Shown here: positions 44,989-55,197 of the stretch, piece after piece
Layout: each line of letters begins with the position of its first letter
Position numbering within the stretch: position 1 is the first letter of the stretch
Assembly: GCA_934169745.1 (NCBI GenBank)
Contig: CAKPOE010000006.1
Span: 21,940 to 85,939 of the forward strand
Source of the DNA: an uncultured Clostridia bacterium
GTDB taxonomy: Bacteria > Bacillota > Clostridia > TANB77 > UBA1234
Direction of reading: 5' to 3'
Length of the DNA stretch: 64,000 nucleotides
Notes under the pieces: model-generated
Seen by the model: only the letters and a program-made list of their open reading frames with translations
Databases searched by the model: none
What the model was told of the DNA's origin: nothing
Translations under genes and position numbers: made by a program

Positions 44989-45837
44989 ATGACAACAGGA
45001 ATTGCATTGTCAGGTGGTGGACTTAAATGTATTGCACATATTGGAGCCTTAAAAGCGCTTGAAGAGTTGAATGTGAAGTTTGATTATATTTCAGGTACTA
45101 GTTCTGGAGCAATTATTGCAACGTTGTATGCCATGGGGTATACAATTGATGAAATGAAAGAAGGCATGAAGGAGTATTATCACATTTTTACAAAATTAGA
45201 TAAAAAGCCTATTGTGAAGGCTGGAACTACATTTATGATGTATGGTGAAGCCAGAATTGGTGGCTTGGCTGATGGAAGAAAAGTCGAAGACTTTATACAG
45301 AATATGGCCAAGTTAAAGGGTCACAAGAATATGGATGATATTGATAAGAATTTAGCTGTTGTAACTGTAGATACAATTTCTACTAAAGAGTGCATTTTCT
45401 TATCCAATGAGATTATAAAAAAACAAGAAAATATTGATTATCTATATAATGCACCTATCGGAAAAGCTGTAAGAGCTAGTTGTGCGTTTCCAGGAATTTT
45501 TACTACTTGTGATTATGAAAAATATAACTTCGTTGATGGAGGCACTAAAGATAACTTGCCAGTACAAGTTTTGAAAGATATGGGGGCAGATAGAACTATT
45601 TCACTTTCGTTTAAATTTGATGATTATACGCCGAAAAATAACTTATTAGCGATTATTCTTAGAGTATGTGATATATTTTCTCAAAAAGATGTAGAAAAGG
45701 CAAAAGCACTTGCGGATATTGATGTGGAAATTGATGCACAAGGTACAAGCTTGCTGGATGTTGACGATTTTGAAAAGTGCTATAAATCAGGCTATGACGC
45801 AGTAATGAGAAATAATCTATTGCAAAATAATTTGTAA
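44989..45837 (+). CDS. Patatin-like phospholipase
   Basis: A 282-residue member of the RssA/patatin family of serine-aspartate lipid acyl hydrolases. The oxyanion loop is SGGGLKCIAHIGALKAL, the nucleophile lies in GTSSGAI (GxSxG, about residue 40), and the catalytic aspartate in FVDGGTKDNLPV (DGG). It likely cleaves membrane phospholipids or related esters on the cytoplasmic side; the physiological substrate is unknown. AAAGGAGG precedes it, 10 bases after hisS. Confidence 0.9.
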   Translation: MTTGIALSGGGLKCIAHIGALKALEELNVKFDYISGTSSGAIIATLYAMGYTIDEMKEGMKEYYHIFTKLDKKPIVKAGTTFMMYGEARIGGLADGRKVEDFIQNMAKLKGHKNMDDIDKNLAVVTVDTISTKECIFLSNEIIKKQENIDYLYNAPIGKAVRASCAFPGIFTTCDYEKYNFVDGGTKDNLPVQVLKDMGADRTISLSFKFDDYTPKNNLLAIILRVCDIFSQKDVEKAKALADIDVEIDAQGTSLLDVDDFEKCYKSGYDAVMRNNLLQNNL

Positions 45838-45863
45838 TGGTATAAAATTTATTTTGGAAATAA

Positions 45864-46883
<1,020 letters not shown>

Positions 46884-46896
46884 TAGTACCAATTAT

Positions 46897-46915
46897 GGCG
46901 GACAACTTGTCCGCC
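46897..46915. repeat. Perfect palindrome between gap and pgk
   Basis: GGCGGACAA-C-TTGTCCGCC is a perfect GC-rich inverted repeat in the 72-base gap. There is no T run, so it could be an RNA stability or processing stem, or a protein-binding site, rather than a terminator. Confidence 0.7.
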
Positions 46916-46955
46916 TAAATAAATAATATAAGCTTATGCTAAAAGGAGATTGAAT

Positions 46956-48140
46956 ATGAATAAAAAGACTGTTGAAGATATTGATGTTAATGGAAAAAGA
47001 GTTCTTGTACGTTGCGATTTTAATGTTCCACAGGATGATAATGGAAATATAACTGATGACAGAAGAATAAGAGAAGCATTGAAAACAATTAGGTACCTAA
47101 TTGATAATAATGCAAAAGTAATATTGTGTTCACACTTAGGAAGACCTAAGGGAGAATTTAATATGAAATATTCTTTAGCACCAGTTGCTAAAAGACTATC
47201 TGAATTATTAGGTAAAGAAGTAAAATTAGCTAAAGACGTTATTGGTGAAGATGCGAAAGCACTTGCAAATTCACTAAACGATGGCGATGTTATGCTTTTG
47301 GAAAATGTAAGATTTCACAAAGAAGAAGAGGCTAATGATCCTGAGTTTTCAAAGGCACTTGCTTCTCTTGCAGAAGTGTATGTTAATGATGCTTTCGGAA
47401 CAGCACACAGAGCACATGCTTCTACAGCTGGTGTAGCTGATTATTTACCAGCTGTATGTGGATTTTTGATAAAGAAAGAAATCGAAGTTATGGGAAGTGC
47501 TTTAAATAATCCGGCAAGACCTTTTGTTGCAATATTGGGCGGAAAAAAAGTATCAGATAAGATAAGCGTAATTGAAAATTTAATAGATAAAGTTGACACG
47601 TTAATCATTGGCGGAGGAATGGCATATACATTCTTTAAGGCTAAAGGATATGAAGTTGGAAAATCAATTTGCGAACTAGATAAGGTTGACTTGGCCAAAG
47701 GACTTCTTGATAAAGCAGAAAAGAAAGGTGTTAAATTGTTGTTGCCAATAGACAATGTTATTGCAACAGAGTTTTCAAATAATGCTGAAAGAAAGGTTGT
47801 TCCTTCTAATGAAATTCCAGCAGACTGGGAAGGCTTAGACATTGGACCAGAAACAGTAAAAATGTTTGCTGAAGAATTAAAAAATGCAAAGACGGTTGTA
47901 TGGAATGGACCAATGGGAGTATTTGAGTTAGATAACTTTGCGGTTGGAACAAATAAAATTGCAGAAGTTTTAGCTACATTAGATGCAGTAACAATTATAG
48001 GCGGTGGAGATAGTGCTGCAGCTGTTGAAAAGGGTGGATATGCTGATAAGATGACTCACATATCAACAGGTGGCGGTGCGTCACTAGAGTTCTTAGAAGG
48101 TAAAGACCTTCCAGGAATAAGCTGTTTGCTAGACAAATAA
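46956..48140 (+). CDS. pgk: Phosphoglycerate kinase
   Basis: Makes ATP from 1,3-bisphosphoglycerate. The N-terminal [11 protein letters not shown] and HLGRPKG, then the nucleotide site ([46 protein letters not shown]), are all present in order. 394 residues. The start at 46956 is preferred over the ATG two codons earlier because AAAGGAGA lies about 7 bases upstream. Confidence 0.98.
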   Translation: MNKKTVEDIDVNGKRVLVRCDFNVPQDDNGNITDDRRIREALKTIRYLIDNNAKVILCSHLGRPKGEFNMKYSLAPVAKRLSELLGKEVKLAKDVIGEDAKALANSLNDGDVMLLENVRFHKEEEANDPEFSKALASLAEVYVNDAFGTAHRAHASTAGVADYLPAVCGFLIKKEIEVMGSALNNPARPFVAILGGKKVSDKISVIENLIDKVDTLIIGGGMAYTFFKAKGYEVGKSICELDKVDLAKGLLDKAEKKGVKLLLPIDNVIATEFSNNAERKVVPSNEIPADWEGLDIGPETVKMFAEELKNAKTVVWNGPMGVFELDNFAVGTNKIAEVLATLDAVTIIGGGDSAAAVEKGGYADKMTHISTGGGASLEFLEGKDLPGISCLLDK

Positions 48141-48162
48141 GAACTTAATTTGGAGGTGCGAA

Positions 48163-48909
48163 ATGCGTAGAAAAGTTATTGCTGGAAATTGGAAGATGAA
48201 CAAAAACATTCAAGAAACAGAGACATATATAAATGAACTTAAAGAATTAGTTAAAGACACTCAAAATGAGGTTATCATTTGTGTTCCATTTATTGATTTG
48301 TGCAAAGCTGTTAAAACAGCTAAGGGAACAAACATAAAAATTGGTGCTCAAAATGTTCATTTTGAAGAGAAAGGTGCATATACTGGTGAGGTGTCTCCTA
48401 AAATGCTTGCAGACACAGGAGTAGAGTATATCATTATTGGTCACTCTGAAAGAAGAGAATACTTTAATGAAACTGATGAAACAATAAATAAAAAATTGAA
48501 AGCGGCACTTGCTCATGGATTAAAGCCAATTCTTTGTGTTGGAGAAACGCTTGAACAAAGAGAACAAGGAATAACAAAGATGTGGATTACTGGACAAGTG
48601 AGATATGATATGGAAGGTTTGTCAAAAGACGAAGCCAAAAATATTATAATAGCTTATGAGCCAATTTGGGCAATTGGAACTGGAAAGACTGCTTCAAAAG
48701 AAGATGCAAATGAAGCTTTGAAATGGATTAGAGAAGAAATTGAAAAATTATATGATAAAGAGTTGGCGGATGAAATTATAATACAATATGGTGGAAGTGT
48801 TAAGTCTTCAAATGCAAGTGAACTATTTGCTATGTCAGATATAGATGGTGGCTTAGTAGGTGGTGCAAGCTTAGAACCTACAGAATTTGCAAAAATAGTA
48901 AATTCTTAA
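48163..48909 (+). CDS. tpiA: Triosephosphate isomerase
   Basis: Interconverts dihydroxyacetone phosphate and glyceraldehyde 3-phosphate. Evidence: AGNWKMNKN at the start, the catalytic histidine in IIGHSERREYF, the glutamate in AYEPIWAIGTGKTAS with its loop, and YGGSVKSSNA with the closing GGLVGGASL. 248 residues, normal. TTGGAGGTG precedes the ATG; 22 bases follow pgk. Confidence 0.98.
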   Translation: MRRKVIAGNWKMNKNIQETETYINELKELVKDTQNEVIICVPFIDLCKAVKTAKGTNIKIGAQNVHFEEKGAYTGEVSPKMLADTGVEYIIIGHSERREYFNETDETINKKLKAALAHGLKPILCVGETLEQREQGITKMWITGQVRYDMEGLSKDEAKNIIIAYEPIWAIGTGKTASKEDANEALKWIREEIEKLYDKELADEIIIQYGGSVKSSNASELFAMSDIDGGLVGGASLEPTEFAKIVNS

Positions 48910-48948
48910 TATAGAGTTAATCAAAAATAATAGAAAGGAAGCATTATT

Positions 48949-50484
48949 ATGGATAAGAAACTCGTTATGCTAGCTATTTTAGACGGCTGGGGAATTAACG
49001 ATAAGGAAGAGGGCAATGCCGTAAAAATGGCAAAAACTCCTAATTTGGACACGATTATGAAACAGTATCCAAATACGAAAATCAAAACTAGTGGATTGGA
49101 TGTTGGACTTCCAGAAGGACAAATGGGTAATTCAGAGGTAGGACATACTAACATCGGTGCGGGAAGAATTGTTTACCAAGAACTTACAAGAATAACAAAA
49201 TCAATTCAAGATGGAGATTTCTTTGAAAAGAAAGAGTTTTTGGATGCAATTAAATATTGTAAAAAGCAAGATAGCGATTTGCATTTGTACGGTTTGCTTT
49301 CAGATGGTGGCGTACATAGTCATAACTCACACTTGTATGCATTATTGGAGTTGTGTAAGAGACAAGATTTTAAAAATGTGTATGTTCACTGTTTCTTAGA
49401 TGGAAGAGATACTCCACCAGCTTCAGGAGAAGGATATATTGTAGAACTAGAAGAAAAAATGAAAGAACTTGGTGTTGGTAAGATAGCTTCAATAATGGGA
49501 AGATATTATGCGATGGACAGAGACAAGAGATGGGAGCGAGTTGAACTTGCATATAATGCTCTTGCAAAAGGTGAAGGTTTGAAGGCTACTTCTGCTGTTG
49601 ACGCAATTGAAGGAGCATATCAAAGAGAAGAATTTGATGAGTTTGTCAAACCAACTGTTATTGTTGAAAACGACAAGCCAATTGCTACAATCAAACAAAA
49701 TGACTCAGTCATATTCTTTAATTTTAGACCTGACAGAGCTAGAGAAATTACAAGAGTATTTGTTGATAAGAATTTTGATGGATTCGAAAAGAAGTTTTTA
49801 TATGTTAATTATGTATGTATGACTCAATATGATGAAACAATGCCTAATGTTGAAGTTGCATTTAAACCGGAGAAAATTGAAAATACTTTTGGTGAATATA
49901 TTAGTAAAAAAGGATACACACAGCTTAGAATTGCGGAAACAGAGAAATATGCGCATGTAACATTCTTCTTTAATGGCGGTAACGAAGTTAAGTATGAAGG
50001 AGAAGATAGAATATTGGTAAATTCTCCAAAGGTTGCCACATACGATTTACAACCAGAAATGAGTGCATATGAAGTTACTGATAAAGTAGTTGATGTTATA
50101 AGAAAGAGATTAGATGACGTTATAATATTGAACTTTGCAAATTGTGATATGGTTGGACATACGGGAGTGTTAGAAGCTGCAGTTAAGGCTGTTGAAACAG
50201 TTGATGAGTGTATTGGAAAGATTGTTGACGAAGTTATAAGACAAAACGGCGTAATTTTGATTACAGCAGACCATGGAAATGCAGAGCAAATGATAGACTA
50301 CACTACAGGTGATCCGTTTACTGCTCATACAACAAATCCAGTACCTTTGATAGTTGCCGGTATGGGTGAAGACGTCAGCTTAAAAGAAGGAAGACTTGCA
50401 GATTTGGCACCAACAATGTTAGATATAATGGGTGAGGAAAAGCCAAACGAAATGACGGGAGAAAGTTTAATAGTAAGAAAATAA
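48949..50484 (+). CDS. gpmI: 2,3-bisphosphoglycerate-independent phosphoglycerate mutase
   Basis: Manganese-dependent mutase converting 3- to 2-phosphoglycerate, alkaline-phosphatase superfamily. ILDGWGIN binds metal; the phosphoserine is in PEGQMGNSEVGHTNIGAG; CFLDGRDTPP, GRYYAMDRDKRW, FRPDRAREI and the second metal half (NCDMVGHTG, TADHGNAEQM) are complete. 511 residues. This form lets spore-formers switch activity with metal and pH. No eno gene follows; a terminator does. Confidence 0.98.
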   Translation: MDKKLVMLAILDGWGINDKEEGNAVKMAKTPNLDTIMKQYPNTKIKTSGLDVGLPEGQMGNSEVGHTNIGAGRIVYQELTRITKSIQDGDFFEKKEFLDAIKYCKKQDSDLHLYGLLSDGGVHSHNSHLYALLELCKRQDFKNVYVHCFLDGRDTPPASGEGYIVELEEKMKELGVGKIASIMGRYYAMDRDKRWERVELAYNALAKGEGLKATSAVDAIEGAYQREEFDEFVKPTVIVENDKPIATIKQNDSVIFFNFRPDRAREITRVFVDKNFDGFEKKFLYVNYVCMTQYDETMPNVEVAFKPEKIENTFGEYISKKGYTQLRIAETEKYAHVTFFFNGGNEVKYEGEDRILVNSPKVATYDLQPEMSAYEVTDKVVDVIRKRLDDVIILNFANCDMVGHTGVLEAAVKAVETVDECIGKIVDEVIRQNGVILITADHGNAEQMIDYTTGDPFTAHTTNPVPLIVAGMGEDVSLKEGRLADLAPTMLDIMGEEKPNEMTGESLIVRK

Positions 50485-50496
50485 TAATTTACAAGT

Positions 50497-50525
50497 AAAA
50501 AGGTCGCTATAAAGCGACCTTTTTT
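50497..50525. terminator. Bidirectional terminator between gpmI and the minus-strand gene
   Basis: AAAAGGTCGC pairs with GCGACCTTTT around a TATAAA loop, with flanking runs of A and T on both sides, so it can end transcription in both directions between convergent genes. Confidence 0.92.
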
Positions 50526-50526
50526 A

Positions 50527-51276
50527 CTATTCAGTTTTGTATCTACTTTCCATCAGATAGTACATCTCAGGAATTTTCCTTAGTTCATCGAGCCAATTAT
50601 CTTCTTCAAGAAGAATTTCCCATATTTCTTCATCGTTAATCCTAGACGTGGCGTTATCTATTTTCTCTTTCAATAAGCTTTCGCTTAAGTTGAAGCCGTT
50701 TTCAAGGATATAGATGATGTTGTAAGACATATAGTGGCGCAATATCTCATCAATATATGGTGTGACGAAGATTGTTTGCTCAATGTCGCCACCATATTGT
50801 TCGGGTAGCATTCTCATTCTGACATATTCACCATACTCAAAGTCAGCAACTCGCATAAGCAAGGCTTCAAGGTCATGCATGGCAAAACGGCGATAGAGGC
50901 CGATACTGTTGATGAAGAACTTGAATGCAGATTTTAGTATGGTGTACTCGGTGGTTGGAAAAGCGTTTGTTAATGCGGAAAGTAGCTTGCTCATTTCAAG
51001 CTCGCTGTCAATTACTTGATTCCAAAAGTATTCAAGTAAGCGTTCGAATTTCTGAGGACTCTCGTTCGGAAAAAAAGGCTTTTCCTTTCCTAAGTCTTCA
51101 AGAAGATTCTTGTAGCTATAAGACAGGCCATGCTTTACAATGTATTCACGGCAAACACGTTCGTATTCAGCAGTTAATACATTTTTGGCAGTCCGAGGCA
51201 TTGAAGTTACTGGTTTATCAATGAATATCCAGCAAGTTTCAAACAGCTCCTTCCGGCGGTCGCGATGAAACAGCAT
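50527..51276 (-). CDS. Hypothetical protein with possible degenerate TetR-like N-terminus
   Basis: A 249-residue, mostly helical, soluble protein that I do not recognise. Residues about 38-85 (REYIVKHGLSYSYKNLLEDL ... FERLLEYFW) faintly resemble the helix-turn-helix of TetR regulators, and the remaining helical part would be a ligand or dimer domain; this is weak. The start at 51276 (MLFHRDRRKE) has GGAGGA 7 bases upstream. Its GC content looks somewhat higher than average. It is monocistronic, with its own promoter and a 12-base palindrome in the leader that could be an operator. Confidence 0.6.
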   Translation of the reverse strand: MLFHRDRRKELFETCWIFIDKPVTSMPRTAKNVLTAEYERVCREYIVKHGLSYSYKNLLEDLGKEKPFFPNESPQKFERLLEYFWNQVIDSELEMSKLLSALTNAFPTTEYTILKSAFKFFINSIGLYRRFAMHDLEALLMRVADFEYGEYVRMRMLPEQYGGDIEQTIFVTPYIDEILRHYMSYNIIYILENGFNLSESLLKEKIDNATSRINDEEIWEILLEEDNWLDELRKIPEMYYLMESRYKTE

Positions 51277-51301
51277 ACCATATTCCTCCTTCAATTGTAG
51301 G

Positions 51302-51313
51302 TTGAACGTTCAA
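51302..51313. promoter_or_regulatory. Palindromic operator candidate
   Basis: TTGAACGTTCAA is a perfect 12-base palindrome, flanked by CAATTG on both sides at unequal distances. It lies 21 bases downstream of the -10 box of the minus-strand promoter and 25 bases before the start codon, a position suited to a repressor roadblock or autoregulation. Confidence 0.5.
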
Positions 51314-51334
51314 TTGCAAATTCGCATCCTGTAC

Positions 51335-51363
51335 AATATACCACGAAATGTCTCTTCAGTCAA
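51335..51363 (-). promoter_or_regulatory. Promoter of the 249-residue gene
   Basis: On the minus strand: TTGACT (51363-51358), a 17-base spacer and TATATT (51340-51335). The same box pair and spacing recur in front of the minus-strand clp gene at 60485-60513. Confidence 0.8.
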
Positions 51364-51511
51364 TACAACAAAGAAATAAGGTACTACATAACCTGAAATT
51401 TTATGGTAAACTAGGCAGGATTTTATTAAAATACGTCGAAATAATATAATAAAGGTTCTTTTTTGAGTTGACCTTTATGATTTTTGTCTAATTTTAATGT
51501 AAGGTGGTAAA

Positions 51512-53332
51512 ATGGCGTTTTATTCAGATGAAGTAATTGAAGAAGTGAAAGCTGCAAATAATATTGTTGATGTTGTCTCTTCATACGTCAATTTGAAACG
51601 AAAAGGAAATACATATTTTGGGCCATGTCCGTTTCATCGTGAGAAGACACCATCTTTTGCGGTTACGGCAGATAAACAGATTTATCATTGCTTTGGCTGT
51701 GGAGAAGGTGGCAACGTTATTAGATTTATTATGCGTGTTGAAAATATTGGCTTTAAAGAGGCAATCGAATTTTTGGCAGATAGGGTTAGAATGGAACTTC
51801 CAGTTACAAGCTTTCAAGACGCAGGTATGTCACAGGATGAACTTAAAATTAGAGAATTTCACAAAAATCAAATGTATGAAATCAATCGTGAAGCTGGCAG
51901 ATTTTTTTATGGGAACATAGAAAAATCTGAGAAAGCAAAAGAGTATATTGCAAAACGTAGTTTGGACAAAGCTACAGTTGTAAGATTCGGCCTTGGGTTT
52001 GCTCTTTCTGACAATGGACTAACAAAACATTTGCTAGAAAAAGGCTTTAAGGAAGAGGATATGCTTGCTACAGGTTTGGTTGGTAAAAGTGAACACAGAG
52101 GCAATTTGTATGATAAATTCAGAGATAGATTTATGTTTCCTATTTTTGATATTCGCGGAAGAGTTATTGCTTTTGGTGGCAGAACATTAGAGAGTCAAGA
52201 AGTGATGAAGAAGCAAGGAATTCCTAAGTATGTGAATTCTCCTGAAAATCTAATTTATACCAAGGGTAAGCATTTGTACGGATTAAACGTTGCAAAGAAG
52301 TCTAATGCGAAAATGAAAAGAATTGTGGTTGTTGAAGGCTACATGGACGTTATATCGCCACATAAAGCGGGAGTTACGAATGTTGTTGCTTCATTAGGAA
52401 CAGCACTTACAGAATCACAAGGAAGGCTATTAAGGCAGTATGCTGATGAGGTAATTCTATCATATGATTCAGATGCTGCTGGACAGAAGGCAATAATGAG
52501 AGGATTGGAAGTCCTTCAATCACTTGGAGTTTCTGCAAAGGTGTTGCAGATGGAAGGTGCTAAAGACCCTGATGAATATGTTTTAAAATATGGTCCGGAA
52601 AAGTTTGAAAAACTAGTAGACAATAGTATTTCACTTGTGGAATTTAAGATGAAAACTTTGGAAAAGGATTATAACTTGAATGACACTACGGAAAAGATAC
52701 GTTTCCTTAACAAAATGGCCGATATTCTTTCAAAGATTGATAATAATATCGAAAGAGATGTATATGTAGACAAGCTTTCGGATGAACTTGGAGTGGGAAA
52801 AGAAGCTATTCTAGCGGAGATTGATAAAATAACTTTTAAAGATAAATCCAAGTTAATTAATTGGCAGAAACCTATTCTGATATCTGATGATAAAAAGGCA
52901 GAAAAGGAAAATCGTAATAGTGGTGCTGAAGAAATCTTAATTTATTTGCTATGTGAAAAAAACAGAAATATATATGAAAAAATTAAAGCTGAAATCGTAC
53001 CTGAGGATATTAAAGATGAGACAAATAAAAGCTTGATTCAAAAACTATATGATGAATATGAAAATGGTGATATGGAAAATATAGATGTGATGAATATTTG
53101 CAAGACAGAAGAAGAATTTAACAGATTGTCTGAAATTCTTATGAAAGAAAACATTGCAAATAATGTTGACAGAGTGCTTGATGAGGTAATTAAAAGCTTT
53201 TCAAATATGAGAGCACAAGAGAAGAAAAAGTATCTGATAGATAAAATTCAAAATTCAACGAATGATGAAGAAAGAAATGGCTATGAAAAAGAATTGAATG
53301 ATTTGATTCTTGGACTGGCAAAGAGAAACTAA
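51512..53332 (+). CDS. dnaG: DNA primase DnaG
   Basis: Makes RNA primers at the fork. The N-terminal CHC2 zinc domain (CPFHREKTPSF then CFGCGEGG), a TOPRIM core with VVEGYMDVI, GTALTESQ and SYDSDAAGQKA, and a C-terminal helicase-binding region are visible. 606 residues. AAGGTGG precedes the ATG. It is followed by rpoD, the remainder of the macromolecular synthesis operon (rpsU is not adjacent). Confidence 0.97.
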   Translation: MAFYSDEVIEEVKAANNIVDVVSSYVNLKRKGNTYFGPCPFHREKTPSFAVTADKQIYHCFGCGEGGNVIRFIMRVENIGFKEAIEFLADRVRMELPVTSFQDAGMSQDELKIREFHKNQMYEINREAGRFFYGNIEKSEKAKEYIAKRSLDKATVVRFGLGFALSDNGLTKHLLEKGFKEEDMLATGLVGKSEHRGNLYDKFRDRFMFPIFDIRGRVIAFGGRTLESQEVMKKQGIPKYVNSPENLIYTKGKHLYGLNVAKKSNAKMKRIVVVEGYMDVISPHKAGVTNVVASLGTALTESQGRLLRQYADEVILSYDSDAAGQKAIMRGLEVLQSLGVSAKVLQMEGAKDPDEYVLKYGPEKFEKLVDNSISLVEFKMKTLEKDYNLNDTTEKIRFLNKMADILSKIDNNIERDVYVDKLSDELGVGKEAILAEIDKITFKDKSKLINWQKPILISDDKKAEKENRNSGAEEILIYLLCEKNRNIYEKIKAEIVPEDIKDETNKSLIQKLYDEYENGDMENIDVMNICKTEEEFNRLSEILMKENIANNVDRVLDEVIKSFSNMRAQEKKKYLIDKIQNSTNDEERNGYEKELNDLILGLAKRN

Positions 53333-53368
53333 AGATTAGCAATTATTAAATGGGAAGGAATGAAAATA

Positions 53369-54475
53369 ATGAGTGAAGAAGTAAAAGACCTAAATGAAAT
53401 CATTAAACAAATAGTGGCTAAGGCAGGAAAAAAGGGTGCGATAACATTTAAAGAAATGGTTGAAATTCTTGATAAATTGCAACTTGAACCAGAACAAATT
53501 GAAAAAGTATATGAGGGCCTTGAAAATGCAAATATCGACATAATCGAAGAAGCTGATGAGATTGAAGGACCAGACTTTGAAGATTTAGAGCAGATTGAAG
53601 AGGAAGCGAAAATTGAAGACATTGACACACTAGATGTTCCGGATGGGGTTAATGTTGACGATCCTGTTAGATTATATTTAAAAGAGATAGGAAAAATTCC
53701 ACTACTTACAGCTGAACAAGAATTGGAGTATGCAAAGAAAATGATGGATGGCGATGAGAATGCAAAGAAAAAGCTTTCAGAAGCAAACCTAAGACTTGTT
53801 GTTAGTATAGCTAAAAAGTATGTTGGACGTGGAATGTTGTTTTTAGACTTAATTCAAGAAGGAAACTTAGGATTAATTAAAGCAGTTGAGAAGTTTGATT
53901 ACAGAAAAGGATATAAGTTCTCAACATATGCTACATGGTGGATAAGACAAGCCATAACGAGAGCTATTGCGGATCAAGCCAGAACAATTCGTATACCTGT
54001 TCATATGGTTGAAACAATAAACAAGTTGATTCGTACTTCTAGACACTTATTACAGCAATTAGGCAGAGAACCAACCATTGAAGAAATTGCTGCAGAAATG
54101 GAAATGCCAGTTGAAAGAGTAAAAGAAATTAAAAAAGTTGCACAAGAACCAGTTTCATTAGAAACACCAATAGGTGAAGAAGAAGATAGTCATTTGGGTG
54201 ACTTTATAGAAGATGAAGATTCACCATCACCATCAGAGCTTGCAGCATACACGCTTCTTAGGGAGCAACTAGAAGAAATAATTCAAACTCTTACACCGAG
54301 AGAAGCAAAAGTTTTAAGATTAAGATTTGGTTTAGAGGATGGAAAAGCAAGAACACTAGAGGAAGTTGGAAAGGAATTTCAAGTAACAAGAGAAAGAATA
54401 AGACAAATAGAAGCAAAGGCACTAAGAAAATTGAGACATCCAAGCCGCAGTAAAAAACTTAAGGATTATATGTGA
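53369..54475 (+). CDS. rpoD: RNA polymerase primary sigma factor RpoD (SigA)
   Basis: The vegetative sigma factor. An acidic N-terminal region 1.1 runs to about residue 90; region 1.2 has [18 protein letters not shown], region 2 has [19 protein letters not shown], region 3 [11 protein letters not shown], and region 4.2 ends [20 protein letters not shown]. These regions recognise the TTGACA/TATAAT promoters noted throughout. The ATG at 53369 is taken because GGAAGGA would collide with the ATG at 53360. 368 residues. Confidence 0.98.
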   Translation: MSEEVKDLNEIIKQIVAKAGKKGAITFKEMVEILDKLQLEPEQIEKVYEGLENANIDIIEEADEIEGPDFEDLEQIEEEAKIEDIDTLDVPDGVNVDDPVRLYLKEIGKIPLLTAEQELEYAKKMMDGDENAKKKLSEANLRLVVSIAKKYVGRGMLFLDLIQEGNLGLIKAVEKFDYRKGYKFSTYATWWIRQAITRAIADQARTIRIPVHMVETINKLIRTSRHLLQQLGREPTIEEIAAEMEMPVERVKEIKKVAQEPVSLETPIGEEEDSHLGDFIEDEDSPSPSELAAYTLLREQLEEIIQTLTPREAKVLRLRFGLEDGKARTLEEVGKEFQVTRERIRQIEAKALRKLRHPSRSKKLKDYM

Positions 54476-54493
54476 TAGGGAGGATGAAGTCTA

Positions 54494-55180
54494 ATGAAAT
54501 TTATGGGAAAATTTTTATTGTTTTTAGTTATTGTTGTTCCGATTGTAGTATGTATAATAACATTGAACAGTATTTGGGATGAGGGTACAGAAGACGTTAT
54601 ACAAGGCGTTGACGGAAAAAATCAAGGAACACAAGTTGCGGAAAAGAATAATCAGCAACAACAAGGTAATACTAATGTGGCAAATTCGAATGAGGAAAAG
54701 GCATACACGATGGGTAATGAAGAATTTAAAAGTTCAATTGGTGCACCAACAAGTAAGATTATTGAAAATGCCACTATTAATATAAGCGTTGCTAATATAT
54801 ATTTAAATCCTGATGAAAATTCAGAGATATTAGATACAATAACAAAGCATACAATTGTTACAACACAATCATTTCCAAATGGTTGGTCAAGAATAAAGAG
54901 CGCAACAACTGCTTCTGGTTGGGTAAAGACAGAGAATATAACTCTTCCTGAAGATACTGGAAGCATTTCAGTTGGTACAGTTGTTGGAAAAACAGGTGTG
55001 GTAAATGTATCTAGCTTGAGAGTAAGGGAATCGGCTAGTACAACAGCAAAAATCAAAAATACATTGACAGAAAACACAGAAGTAAAAATACTAGAAGCAA
55101 GCGGAGACAGTAATTGGTACAAGGTACAATGGAATTCTCTTGAAGGATGGGTTTCTAGTAAATACATAACAATAAAATAA
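54494..55180 (+). CDS. Membrane-anchored protein with two bacterial SH3 domains
   Basis: A 228-residue protein with an N-terminal membrane helix (about residues 6-27), a low-complexity glutamine/asparagine linker, and two SH3b repeats. The first is about 88-155 (ISVANIYLNPDENSEILDTI ... GWVKTENITL), the second about 165-228 (VNVSSLRVRESASTTAKIKN ... GWVSSKYITI). SH3b domains bind cell-wall peptides, so it should face the envelope. No enzymatic domain is present. GGGAGGATG lies upstream of the start. Confidence 0.85.
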   Translation: MKFMGKFLLFLVIVVPIVVCIITLNSIWDEGTEDVIQGVDGKNQGTQVAEKNNQQQQGNTNVANSNEEKAYTMGNEEFKSSIGAPTSKIIENATINISVANIYLNPDENSEILDTITKHTIVTTQSFPNGWSRIKSATTASGWVKTENITLPEDTGSISVGTVVGKTGVVNVSSLRVRESASTTAKIKNTLTENTEVKILEASGDSNWYKVQWNSLEGWVSSKYITIK

Positions 55181-55197
55181 TAATAAGGAGAAATGGT

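Noticed and set aside
51302..51313. LexA (SOS) box
   Set aside because: The Bacillota LexA site is GAAC-N4-GTTC; here the half-sites touch with no spacer.
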